From assembly GCF_007830125.1 (NCBI RefSeq), contig NZ_VLLG01000005.1, positions 558,001-622,000 on the forward strand: DNA of 64,000 nucleotides, written 5' to 3'. Positions 16,010 through 24,217 of this stretch are shown here, one piece after another. The translations under genes were made by a program, and so were the position numbers. How positions within the stretch are numbered: the stretch's first letter is position 1; each line of letters begins with the position of its first letter. Origin of the DNA: Chitinophaga japonensis (GTDB taxonomy: Bacteria; Bacteroidota; Bacteroidia; Chitinophagales; Chitinophagaceae). The notes below the pieces were generated by a model. It ran no database searches and was not told the DNA's origin. It saw only the letters and a program-made list of their open reading frames with translations.

Positions 16010-17890
16010 TTACCAGCCCGGGTTCTGGGGAAACTCCAGGTACATATTGGCGTCTGCATTTTTCAAAGGCAGCCAGTAATGTTTCTGTGAGAACTTGCGC
16101 TCCAGGATGACCGTCTCGCGGAGGTTGTTCACCCTGTTGGCCGTAGGATCAACAGTATTGAATGTGCCTGCACGGTCAAACTCAACGGACTTCTTCAGGG
16201 TATAAGGGCTTTCAATCAATAACAGCCAGCGGCGGAGGTCATTGAAACGGTGCCCTTCAAACGCCAGCTCTACCGCGCGCTCGCGCCTTACCTCGCTCAT
16301 AAAGGCATCCAGGGAGCCAAGGAACCGGGCCGCCACATGACCAACACCGGCCCGGTCGCGGATAAGGTTGATGGCATCCACCGCGGTCTTCCCATAGGCC
16401 GGCGATTTACCGGTAGCAGCACCATACCCCTGTGCGGCAGCTTCCGCATACATCAGGTACACATCCGCCAGGCGCATATAAGGCAGGTGAATATTCAGGC
16501 TTTTATCATAGCTATAGCCATTGTCATATTTATTAGCCGTTCTCGGGATGAATTTATACAACAGGTAGCCCGTGCGACTTCCCGTGCTGATATCGCGGTA
16601 GCTGCCGCCGGTATAAAGGTTGGCGTAACGGTTGGCTTCATCAGTGGTGGCGCCCTGCACGCATTTCACGCCGTCAAACACGATATCGTTGTAGAAGCGC
16701 GGGTCCCGGCCTTTCCAGGGATAGGCGGGATCATAGCCGGATTCCGCATCCGCTTTCGTAATATCCGGGATAGGCAACCCGTTTGCCATGCCATAGTAGT
16801 CAACATAATTGGCCGTGGGCAGGAACTTCACATCGCCGCCTTCCAGCACCGGCGCCGGCTGGTATTGCTTGCTGGTTCCCCAGTTGGAGCCGTTTGCACC
16901 ATAATATGGCCCGCGGAAAATAGCTTCAGTGCCGCCCGGTATCGCCCAGTTCTGGCCACTGGTATAAAAATTAGTATAGTACCTTGAAAATTCCACCAGG
17001 CTATAGGGCGCTTCCCCGCTTTCACACAACTGCAGCAATTCCGCAAAGGCATCGGCGGCCTTCTTGCAATACTCGGTATTGTAGGATCTGCTTCCGGTGG
17101 ATACATAGTTCATCAGGGGGCTGCCTGCCCACAGGTAATTCTTGCCCAGGTACCCCAGCGCCATGATCTTGTTGATGCGCAACTGGTTCTTGCCCAGTGT
17201 TCTTTTGCCTGCGGTGGTATTGTCCCAGTTTGCCGGCAGCAGGTTAGCCGCCTCCCGGAAATCCTGCGCAGCTTTGTCCGCACACTCATGGTAACCGAGA
17301 CGCGGCAATGTCAGCTTCTGGTCTCCCGGGAGCACGTGGTCAATATAGGGAAGGCCGCCGAAGAACTGCATGAACATAAAGTGGAACCAGCCCCTGAAGA
17401 ACAGCAACTGTCCTTTGACAAGGTCCTTTTCCTCCTGGGTGGCATCGGTTAATTTGTCCATGTTCTCCAGCCCCAGGTTGGCTTTCCTGATACCGTACCA
17501 GCCCAGCTTCCACAGTGATTTCGCAAACCGGTCATCGTTGGTGGAAGTGTTGTTCCTGTCCATCCAGCCGGCCTGCCAGCCGTCAAACTGTGATTGCCAT
17601 CCCCAGAAATCACCATTGTCGATCTTTACTATAAAATGGAAATCGCGGGCGGTAGATTGTATCTCATCCTCCCCCCAGTTCCAGGAGTTGGTCCAGTAAG
17701 CATTCGTGAAATCAGGGATGCAGTGGTACAGCTCTTCCGTGAAGCCCTGGAAATTGGTGAAGTTCTTGAAAGCTTCTTCTTCAGATACAATGGATTCGGC
17801 CGCCCTGTCAAGATACTTTTTACAGGATACCAGTCTTGCCGCAATTGAGATCACTATAGTGACGAGTAAAATTCTTACATACATTTTCAT
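16010..17890 (-). CDS. SusD/RagB-family surface lipoprotein
   Basis: A 626-residue SusD-like protein with a lipoprotein signal (MYVRILLVTIVISIAARLVS, Cys in LVSC) and the mature start KKYLDRAAESIVSEEEAF typical of SusD. The central SusD TPR segment is VKGQLLFFRGWFHFMFMQFF. The C-terminal motif is MRLADVYLMYAEAAAQGYG, then RRERAVELAFEGHRFNDLRR. It pairs with the SusC encoded 10 bases upstream (17901-21314). The ligand is not evident from sequence. Confidence 0.93.
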   Translation of the reverse strand: MKMYVRILLVTIVISIAARLVSCKKYLDRAAESIVSEEEAFKNFTNFQGFTEELYHCIPDFTNAYWTNSWNWGEDEIQSTARDFHFIVKIDNGDFWGWQSQFDGWQAGWMDRNNTSTNDDRFAKSLWKLGWYGIRKANLGLENMDKLTDATQEEKDLVKGQLLFFRGWFHFMFMQFFGGLPYIDHVLPGDQKLTLPRLGYHECADKAAQDFREAANLLPANWDNTTAGKRTLGKNQLRINKIMALGYLGKNYLWAGSPLMNYVSTGSRSYNTEYCKKAADAFAELLQLCESGEAPYSLVEFSRYYTNFYTSGQNWAIPGGTEAIFRGPYYGANGSNWGTSKQYQPAPVLEGGDVKFLPTANYVDYYGMANGLPIPDITKADAESGYDPAYPWKGRDPRFYNDIVFDGVKCVQGATTDEANRYANLYTGGSYRDISTGSRTGYLLYKFIPRTANKYDNGYSYDKSLNIHLPYMRLADVYLMYAEAAAQGYGAATGKSPAYGKTAVDAINLIRDRAGVGHVAARFLGSLDAFMSEVRRERAVELAFEGHRFNDLRRWLLLIESPYTLKKSVEFDRAGTFNTVDPTANRVNNLRETVILERKFSQKHYWLPLKNADANMYLEFPQNPGW

Positions 17891-17900
17891 GGTAAACAGC

Positions 17901-20900
17901 TTAGAAAGTAATGTTAGCGCCCAGGTTATAACGTTTCACTGTGGGGTACGCGCCCTGCGAAGCCCAGCCGGTGCCCGCGAAGTTGGATTCCCTGTCGTCC
18001 GGCATCTTTGTCCAGGTGTAAAGGTTATTCCCGTTCAGGTAAATCCGCAGCCCGGCAAGCCCCAGGCTTTTAATGAACCTGCCGTCGAACGAATAGGCGA
18101 TCTCCGCGTTCTTCAGGCGTATGTATGAACCGTCATACATATATTGGGTTCCCCTGTAATAGCCTGCCGGGGTGGAAAGCCAGCGCAGCATGGGCACCAT
18201 GTCGCCGGTGTTGTCCTTTGTCCAGTAAGCGCCTTCGTCATATACTACATGGCTTTGAGAAGACAGGCTGTTGAACACCACCTGGCGGGTGGCATTGTTC
18301 ACGCCGTAAAACTGTACGAAAACGCCGAGGCCTTTCCAATCAATGCCGATGGTGGCATTGTAGGTATTTTGCGGCCATGAGGAATAGCCGTAGGGAATGT
18401 TGTCCTGCGCGTCAATCACGCCGTCCCCGTTATAATCCACGATGTGATAGTTGCCCGGCAGCTTCTGGTTGTCATTGGTATTGTGCATGGTGCTGCCATA
18501 CAACTCATCCCAGGTATTGTAATAGCCCTGGCTTACATAAGAATAGGTCTGGCCGATCTCCTTTCCTTCCGTTTTCTGGTATTCAGGCAGCAGGGTGGGA
18601 TTATCCGCATCAATTATTTTGTTCTGGGAATGGGTCATATTAAGGTCTGCCCAGAGGCGGATCTTGTTTTTGAACGTATAGTTGAAGTGCAGCTCAAGCT
18701 CATATCCTTTTGACTGTACCCTGCCCAGGTTAGCCACAGGAGCGGTTGTGCCGTAGTAAGAGGGAATGGCCCTGCTGCCGCCTGCCAGCAGTATTTCGCT
18801 GCGGTTATCACGGAAAAAGTCCGCCTTACCGGTAATCATCCCTTCCAGGAAACCGAAATCAATGCCCAGGTTGGCTTTCTCCACTTTCTCCCAGTGAATG
18901 TCCGGGTTTCCTACCGCGGTCTCTGTGTACCATGTGTAAGGGCTTTGCTCCGCGCCTTCCCCTGTTACGCCCAGCCTGGCCCTGCCGCCATAGGCCCACT
19001 GCGACATATACAACCACCTGCCGCTGATATTATCATCCCCTATCTGGCCGTAGGAAGCGCGTATCTTCAACAGGTCCAGGAAGCTGAGCCCCTGCATGAA
19101 TTTCTCTTTGGACACTATCCATCCGACCCCGCCTGATGAAAAGAAGGCGAAACGGTGCTCCGGGCTGAATTTCTCCGAACCATTATAAGCCCCGTTGTAT
19201 TCCACCATGTATTTACCGGCATAGTTATAAGTGGTTCGGAACACCCAGTCTTCGCGGTAGTTGGGTATCTCGCTGCCGCTGGCGCTCTCGTTCCGGTTAA
19301 AAAGCCCCATGGCTGTAACATTGTGCTTACTGCCCAGGGTAACGGCGTAATTGAGCTGCGCCTGGTAGAACAGCCTGCGCTGGTTGGCCGTTACCGCTCC
19401 CGCTGCGGGCGACCATTTGATGCCTTCCTGGAAATCAAAATTGGTAACGCCGTCATACGCCTGTTTGTAAATAACCATTCCTGTTCCGGGGTCAATCCAC
19501 TTACGTTGGGTATCATTATACAGGTCGTTGATTCCCCTGTCGCTTTCCACGAATGTGTTGTCCAGGGAAACTGTGCCGCTGAACTTCAGCCCCCTGACCA
19601 GCATGTCCAGGTCCTGGTCAATGGTAAAGTCCGTGGTGATCCTTGCGGTGGTCTGGTATTGTATGCCGCCGATGGCCAGGCTCCTGGCGGAGTTTTCCGC
19701 CCTTCCTTCGCTGGGCGCATAATATCCCCAGGAACCGTCGGAATAAACCGGCAGGAAAACGTCCGGCGCCGTAGTGTAAGCATCTATCCAGGGCCCGTAC
19801 TGCGAGCCGGAAAATCCCCAAGGGCTTTTTCTTACGCCATATGAGCCGAAAAGGTTGGTTTTAAAAAGCGTGGAGGGCGTTAACTGGAAGTCCAGGTTGC
19901 TCCGTACGTTCAAGCGCTTGAAGCCGAAGCCGGGCTTATACCCCCTGTTATTGTCATATACTTTGAACAGGTCTCCTTCATGGAGGAAATCCGCGCTGGT
20001 GAAATATTTAACTGTCCTGGTGCCGCCGCTGATATTAATGTTGGCGTTGTGCGACATTGCATAGTCCTTAAACAGCGCCTTTGCCCAGTCAACGTTCGGG
20101 TAACGCTCTGCTTCTTCCAGGCTGGCAGGATAACGGTATTTGTCCAGGATTGCCTGGGGGAGATACTCGTTCCAGCTTTCCGGCTTCAGGGCCAGCTCAT
20201 ACTCAATGGCTTTATTACGGATGCGCAGCGCATCATAAGCATCGTACTTGCCGGGCAACCGGGAGGGAACTTTAACAATAGTGTTCACCGTTCCCCTGAT
20301 AGATGCCTTTCCTGTCCGTCCTCTTTTGGTGGTGATGAGGATAACCCCGTTTGCCCCTCTTACCCCGAACACCGCCGTGGCAGAGGCGTCTTTCAGGACT
20401 GATATAGATTCCACAGAACCGATGTCAATGCTGGTCATGGGCCGTTCCACCCCATCAACAAGGATCAGCGGGTCAGCATTATTCCAGGTGCTGCGCCCCC
20501 TGATGATGATCCGCGGATCTTCTTCCCCGGGCAAACCAGTACTGGCCGCAGTGATCAGGCCGGGCACGTTACCTGTTAATGCAGCGCCAACACTGGAAAC
20601 GCCGCCGGCGCGTTCCAGCACGGCGCCGTTCACCTGGGCCACCGCGGCTACCACGCTTTCCCTTTTCTGCTTCCCGTAGCCCACAATTACAACGTCATTT
20701 ATCGATACCGTCACGGGCAGCAACTGGATGGAAACAGGGCTTTGCCTGCCCGATAGCGGAAGCTCCGCCGGCGCGTATCCTACATAGGTAACCAGCAGCA
20801 CCGCTGTACTGTTCGTGACAGTGATAGTGAAAGAGCCATCGCTTTTTGTAATGGCAGAATTGCCGGCGCCTTTCTCCACCACCGTTGCCCCGGCAAGCGG

Positions 20901-21314
20901 TTCCCCTTTCTCATTGATAACTTTTCCTTTTACCGTTTCCGCCAAAGGGCCGGACACCTCCCTGTCTGAAGCCAGTGGAACAATGGTTACCAGGTTGCTG
21001 TTGATCTTCCTGAAGGTCAACAGGGTGTTTTCAAGCGCTATGTCAAGCACTTCCTCCAGTGTAGCGTTCTTAACGCGCAGGCTTACCCGCTTGTCTTTCG
21101 GGAGGATCTCCTCCTTATACACAAAGCGGTATTTCCCCTGTTCCTCAATAGCTTTAAACACCCTGGCCAGGTCCACCTTATCCAGGGTAAGGCTGATAGT
21201 GTCCTGGGCATCAATGCCGGTAAAGGATTCAAGGAAAAGAAGGCTGGCTGACAGCAGCGCGCACCTGGCGGCGAAAGACCAGGCAAGCAGCAGTTTTTTT
21301 GTAACGTTTTTCAT
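17901..21314 (-). CDS. SusC/RagA-family TonB-dependent transporter with STN domain
   Basis: A 1137-residue protein. The signal peptide is followed by an STN domain at residues about 40-115 (ISLTLDKVDLARVFKAIEEQ, RVSLRVKNATLEEVLDIAL). A carboxypeptidase-regulatory-like domain is at about 128-190 (VKGKVINEKGEPLAGATVV). The plug has the SusC signatures DVVIVGYGKQKRESVVAAVA, LILVDGVERPMTSID and VRGANGVILITTKRG. The barrel ends in KRYNLGANITF. STN-bearing SusC proteins contact FecR in the periplasm and so report substrate to the ECF sigma factor; fecR and the sigma gene lie directly upstream on the same strand. The substrate is unknown, as no enzyme gene is linked. Confidence 0.94.
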   Translation of the reverse strand: MKNVTKKLLLAWSFAARCALLSASLLFLESFTGIDAQDTISLTLDKVDLARVFKAIEEQGKYRFVYKEEILPKDKRVSLRVKNATLEEVLDIALENTLLTFRKINSNLVTIVPLASDREVSGPLAETVKGKVINEKGEPLAGATVVEKGAGNSAITKSDGSFTITVTNSTAVLLVTYVGYAPAELPLSGRQSPVSIQLLPVTVSINDVVIVGYGKQKRESVVAAVAQVNGAVLERAGGVSSVGAALTGNVPGLITAASTGLPGEEDPRIIIRGRSTWNNADPLILVDGVERPMTSIDIGSVESISVLKDASATAVFGVRGANGVILITTKRGRTGKASIRGTVNTIVKVPSRLPGKYDAYDALRIRNKAIEYELALKPESWNEYLPQAILDKYRYPASLEEAERYPNVDWAKALFKDYAMSHNANINISGGTRTVKYFTSADFLHEGDLFKVYDNNRGYKPGFGFKRLNVRSNLDFQLTPSTLFKTNLFGSYGVRKSPWGFSGSQYGPWIDAYTTAPDVFLPVYSDGSWGYYAPSEGRAENSARSLAIGGIQYQTTARITTDFTIDQDLDMLVRGLKFSGTVSLDNTFVESDRGINDLYNDTQRKWIDPGTGMVIYKQAYDGVTNFDFQEGIKWSPAAGAVTANQRRLFYQAQLNYAVTLGSKHNVTAMGLFNRNESASGSEIPNYREDWVFRTTYNYAGKYMVEYNGAYNGSEKFSPEHRFAFFSSGGVGWIVSKEKFMQGLSFLDLLKIRASYGQIGDDNISGRWLYMSQWAYGGRARLGVTGEGAEQSPYTWYTETAVGNPDIHWEKVEKANLGIDFGFLEGMITGKADFFRDNRSEILLAGGSRAIPSYYGTTAPVANLGRVQSKGYELELHFNYTFKNKIRLWADLNMTHSQNKIIDADNPTLLPEYQKTEGKEIGQTYSYVSQGYYNTWDELYGSTMHNTNDNQKLPGNYHIVDYNGDGVIDAQDNIPYGYSSWPQNTYNATIGIDWKGLGVFVQFYGVNNATRQVVFNSLSSQSHVVYDEGAYWTKDNTGDMVPMLRWLSTPAGYYRGTQYMYDGSYIRLKNAEIAYSFDGRFIKSLGLAGLRIYLNGNNLYTWTKMPDDRESNFAGTGWASQGAYPTVKRYNLGANITF

Positions 21315-21415
21315 AATCTAGTCTAACGTGAAATGTTACTATTTACCCCCGGCGGCACAAAGCTCCGCCTGAAGGCACGTGGAAAATTTACATCTACCCT
21401 CTTGTATTTATGCTG

Positions 21416-22519
21416 TTATTGGTTGATAGTCACCTTATCTTCCTGTATAGTATAGTGGAATCCTCCTGTTAGTCGTAATGCCTCCAGTACTTCTTTCAAT
21501 TTTTCGTTTTCGAACAGTCCTGTATATTTTGCTTCGTTCAGCCGGTCATCGGTAATGATTACACGCACACCATACCAGCGTTCAATCTTCCCGGCTATCT
21601 TGTCCAGTGTCTCCCTGTCAAACACCAGCCTGTTCTTCATCCAGGCGGTTTCTATATTATTGCTGCTATCCTTTCCCCAGTAGCGTATTTTGCCCAGTAC
21701 AATCAGGGGGATTTCTTCATGCCCTTTTCCGCCTGCTGTAGTATAGGCCGTGCTGTTTACCGTGTTATTTACCAGTATTTTCTCCTTGGGCTTCAGGATA
21801 ATTTTTTTAAGGGGGTCATTTCTCAATGTCACTTCAACTGCCCCGCTGACCAGTGAAGTTTCCGTTTCCTTCTCACTTTCATATGACCTGACATTGAAAG
21901 CCGTGCCCAGGACCCTCAGGTCAATGGCGCTTGTGTGAATAATGAATGGGCGGTCCTTATCTTTTGTTACATTAAAAAACGCTTCCCCGGACAGGTGCAC
22001 TTCCCGGGTATTCCCCCGGAAATCGCCTATATAAGTCAGTCTGCTGTCAGCATTTAACCACACGCTGGAACCGTCCGGCAGCGTAATATTTTTTCTGGTG
22101 CCCGGCTTTGTGGCAACAGTATGACCGGCTGCATCCAACTTCGTATGTTCCTTACCGCTATAATAGTACTTCACCGCAGCACAGCAAAGCAGCACAGACG
22201 CCGCCACTGCGCCCAGGCGCAACAGCATCCTACGCCCTGACCGCCCTGCCACTGACGGTCTTAACATTACCACATCCTCCTGCTGTGCAGGGTCCTGCAA
22301 ATGCGCCCTGAACCTTTCCAAATGCCTGTCAAGCGCTTCTTCCTTTTTTTCCACCAGGCCCGCATGCTTTTCATTCCACATGGCGCCAAGCATCTCCAAA
22401 TGGGCCCGCAAACCGGGATCCTGCGCGATAAGATATTCAAGCTCCTCTAGTTCCCTGGCAGTGGCTTCCCCGCTTAATTTTAAACTGACTAATAACCAAA
22501 ATCTTTGATCTCCCGGCAT
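21416..22519 (-). CDS. FecR-family anti-sigma factor
   Basis: A 367-residue protein. The N-terminal cytosolic part (MPGDQRFWLLVSLKLSGEAT, EELEYLIAQDPGLRAHLEML) resembles the anti-sigma region of FecR. One membrane segment lies at about 101-120 (LLRLGAVAASVLLCCAAVKY). The periplasmic FecR domain has GTRKNITLPDGSSVWLNADS, VHLSGEAFFNVTKDKDRPF and IDLRVLGTAFNVRSY. The C-terminal STN-like region (FDRETLDKIAGKIERWYGV, LKEVLEALRLTGGFHYTI) should meet the STN domain of the SusC at 17901-21314. It holds or activates the sigma factor encoded 79 bases upstream. Confidence 0.92.
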   Translation of the reverse strand: MPGDQRFWLLVSLKLSGEATARELEELEYLIAQDPGLRAHLEMLGAMWNEKHAGLVEKKEEALDRHLERFRAHLQDPAQQEDVVMLRPSVAGRSGRRMLLRLGAVAASVLLCCAAVKYYYSGKEHTKLDAAGHTVATKPGTRKNITLPDGSSVWLNADSRLTYIGDFRGNTREVHLSGEAFFNVTKDKDRPFIIHTSAIDLRVLGTAFNVRSYESEKETETSLVSGAVEVTLRNDPLKKIILKPKEKILVNNTVNSTAYTTAGGKGHEEIPLIVLGKIRYWGKDSSNNIETAWMKNRLVFDRETLDKIAGKIERWYGVRVIITDDRLNEAKYTGLFENEKLKEVLEALRLTGGFHYTIQEDKVTINQ

Positions 22520-22598
22520 TTGAACAGGTGTCTGTTAATATAAGGACACAGCGGGCAATTAAAATGTACCAAAGACACTAAAAAAAAATTTAAAGCCG

Positions 22599-23192
22599 TC
22601 AGGAGGTGGAGAACCGGTCATGAAAATGCAGCAGGGACCTGTATTGGAGGGGTAATGCTTCTGAAATTTTCTTTATGGCGATGGCAAGCTGGTTACGGAC
22701 AGTCAGCACGGATAAATTCAGGATACCGGCCACCTCCTTGTACTTCAGCCCGTCCTCCTTCACCAACTGGAAAATGATCCTGCACTGGGGCGGTAACTGG
22801 CAGACAGCCTGCCGGACCTTATTGATGATCTCATTGGAGATATAGATGTCTTCGGGGCTTTTGACCTCTATGATGGTTTCAACATCAATCTGGTCAAGCT
22901 GCACAAGCTGTTTCTTTGCCGTCCTGGCGTGATAATTAAGGGAGAGATTCTTAGTGATAACGTAGAGGTAAACTTTCAGGTTATCCACCTTCTCCAGCCC
23001 GCCCCTTACCTGCCATAGCTTTATAAAGGCATCGGACACTATTTCCTCCGCTGCTTCGCGGGATCTGACGACTGAGTAGGAAAACCTGTGCAGGCCGTTG
23101 AACAGAAGGAGATAAAGCTCACTGTATGCTTTGACATCTTCATACAAAGCAATGCGCAACTGTAATTCCTTTATGATACGCTCCTGCTGCAT
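22599..23192 (-). CDS. ECF RNA polymerase sigma factor
   Basis: A 197-residue sigma factor. Region 2 contains RSREAAEEIVSDAFIKLWQV, and NLKVYLYVITKNLSLNYHA is the core-binding and -10-reading helix pair. Region 4 contains LPPQCRIIFQLVKEDGLKYK and the helix-turn-helix VAGILNLSVLTVRNQLAIAI. It should direct transcription of the downstream SusCD genes once released by FecR. A TACTTTTG element on the minus strand at 23246-23253 is a candidate -7 box for it. Confidence 0.92.
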   Translation of the reverse strand: MQQERIIKELQLRIALYEDVKAYSELYLLLFNGLHRFSYSVVRSREAAEEIVSDAFIKLWQVRGGLEKVDNLKVYLYVITKNLSLNYHARTAKKQLVQLDQIDVETIIEVKSPEDIYISNEIINKVRQAVCQLPPQCRIIFQLVKEDGLKYKEVAGILNLSVLTVRNQLAIAIKKISEALPLQYRSLLHFHDRFSTS

Positions 23193-23498
23193 TGATTGGA
23201 GGTAGGGATTTTATGTGTTAATATTACAATTATTACAGTAAAAAACAAAAGTAATTGTATATCTCTTTAACCCTATTCTCCTTTTATCTTTAATACGGCA
23301 TACTTTAAAGCGGCATAAATAGATTCTTTAGTTATATGCGGGTAAGCAGTAAGGATATGTGCCGCCCAGGGTCTTTATATATAAATATGATAAACGTTAT
23401 TCGGGAATAAAATAGTAAATTAGGAAAGTATTTTGTTCACATAACGCAACCCGGTTATGTTCCTCAAAAACCATTTTTCACCCAAAAACCCAAGCATT
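23193..23498. other. AT-rich non-coding interval upstream of the lanthipeptide-type gene
   Basis: About 306 bases, clearly more AT-rich than the surroundings, with no convincing frame. It holds the candidate minus-strand -7 box of the sigma gene (CAAAAGTA on the plus strand, 23246-23253). It must also hold the promoter of the small gene at 23499. No exact TAnnTTTG is seen near that gene; the closest is TATTTTG, about 70 bases upstream of the start. Confidence 0.5.
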
Positions 23499-23660
23499 AT
23501 GAAAAAGAAAACGTCAAAATCCCTCAAGCTCACAAAAATCAAGATCGCGTCCCTTTCAAAGCCTCAACAAAATTATCGCCTCGCCACTGAAATTGATTGC
23601 TGGAGCGATCGCCGAACCTGCGCCTCCTGCGTGCTCACCTGCACAACGAATTTGTGTTAA
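23499..23660 (+). CDS. Class I lanthipeptide-type precursor peptide (orphan)
   Basis: A 53-residue peptide. The start is ATG 23499 (MKKKTSKSLKLT), not the in-frame ATG at 23457, because the Lys-rich LKLTKIKIASLSK leader matches the leader of Bacteroidota class I lanthipeptide precursors. The C-terminal half is Cys/Ser/Thr-rich (DCWSDRRTCASCVLTCTTNL plus a final Cys), with five cysteines and several Ser/Thr able to be dehydrated. In known systems LanB dehydratase and LanC cyclase install thioether rings after the leader is recognised, and a protease exporter removes the leader. None of these enzymes is encoded in this window, so modification would need genes elsewhere. A hairpin follows at 23674-23704. 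The family call is by motif. Confidence 0.72.
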   Translation: MKKKTSKSLKLTKIKIASLSKPQQNYRLATEIDCWSDRRTCASCVLTCTTNLC

Positions 23661-23673
23661 CCTGGTCTACACC

Positions 23674-23704
23674 CCAAGGCTGTTTCTATAAGAGATAGCC
23701 TTGG
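23674..23704 (+). terminator. Hairpin after the lanthipeptide-type gene
   Basis: CCAAGGCT (23674-23681) pairs perfectly with AGCCTTGG (23697-23704). The inner bases extend the stem by six more pairs (two G-U) around the loop ATA. It begins 14 bases after the stop codon. No strong T run follows, so it may stabilise mRNA or act as a weak terminator. Confidence 0.55.
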
Positions 23705-23757
23705 CTTGTCATTGCATATTGCCACTATTGCAGGCACAACCGTACTCTTTCAATAAA

Positions 23758-23772
23758 TACAACATTGTTGCA
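23758..23772 (+). promoter_or_regulatory. Candidate Zur/Fur-type operator A
   Basis: TACAAC-ATT-GTTGCA, a 6-3-6 inverted repeat with one mismatch to the form TGCAAY-N3-GTTGCA shared with 30808, 31846 and 48368. It lies between the likely -33 TTG and the -7 box TATCTTTG (23791-23798) of the gene at 23796, so a bound repressor would block RNA polymerase. Confidence 0.55.
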
Positions 23773-23798
23773 ATTATTGAAAAAAGCGCCTATCTTTG
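23768..23798 (+). promoter_or_regulatory. Promoter overlapping operator A
   Basis: TTG at 23768-23770, a 20-base spacer, and TATCTTTG at 23791-23798. The fit to the Bacteroidota consensus is good. It means translation of the next gene must begin somewhat downstream of the TTG at 23796. Confidence 0.55.
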
Positions 23799-24140
23799 TT
23801 TGTGCCTGTTTTACAAAACATACGCTCCACGAAGCTCACCGCATTTGTACTCCTGGTACTTATGCCGGGCATTCATGGGGTAAAGCTTTTTCATCACCAC
23901 CCCACTCCCGTTTTAACCAAGCATGCATCTCCCGGCCGCTCTGCGCTGGCTGTCCACCCACCGGTACATCATTGTGTAATATGCGATTTTCAACCGGCCA
24001 AGGCCGCCGGCGTAGCGATTGTACAGTTTTGTTTCCAGCCGTTACAGCCTGCTGTTGCATGGTACGCCCACTACCCTGCTGCTTACACTACCATCCGTTC
24101 TCCTCACGTATGGCTGCGGGGGCCGCCCGTAATCGCCTGA
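23796..24140 (+). CDS. Small exported/membrane His-Cys protein with RGPP tail (copy A)
   Basis: The longest frame is 114 residues; because the promoter ends at 23798, the real start is probably later (GTG 23802, or ATG 23862 with loss of much of the signal helix). One hydrophobic N-terminal segment (TKLTAFVLLVLMPGIHGVKL) is followed by HHH, then HHCVICDFQ, and the C terminus SPHVWLRGPPVIA. Two other proteins in this window share this layout (28025 and 31502): hydrophobic segment, His cluster, HC-x2-C and an R/K-GPP tail. The layout recalls the HYC_CC_PP-type small proteins of Bacteroidota found near metal-linked TonB receptors. It precedes the TonB receptor at 24218 and is under operator A. 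Metal binding is an inference. Confidence 0.6.
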   Translation: MFVPVLQNIRSTKLTAFVLLVLMPGIHGVKLFHHHPTPVLTKHASPGRSALAVHPPVHHCVICDFQPAKAAGVAIVQFCFQPLQPAVAWYAHYPAAYTTIRSPHVWLRGPPVIA

Positions 24141-24217
24141 TCATCTGCATACATGGTAATGGTGGTAAAACTGCTGGTTAACAGCAATCCGCCCTGTTTA
24201 TAATTCCAATTTTCCGC

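Noticed and set aside
23701-23740. Another TTGC-rich stretch near operator A considered as a second operator
   Set aside because: Its half-sites are not arranged as an inverted repeat with 3-base spacing.
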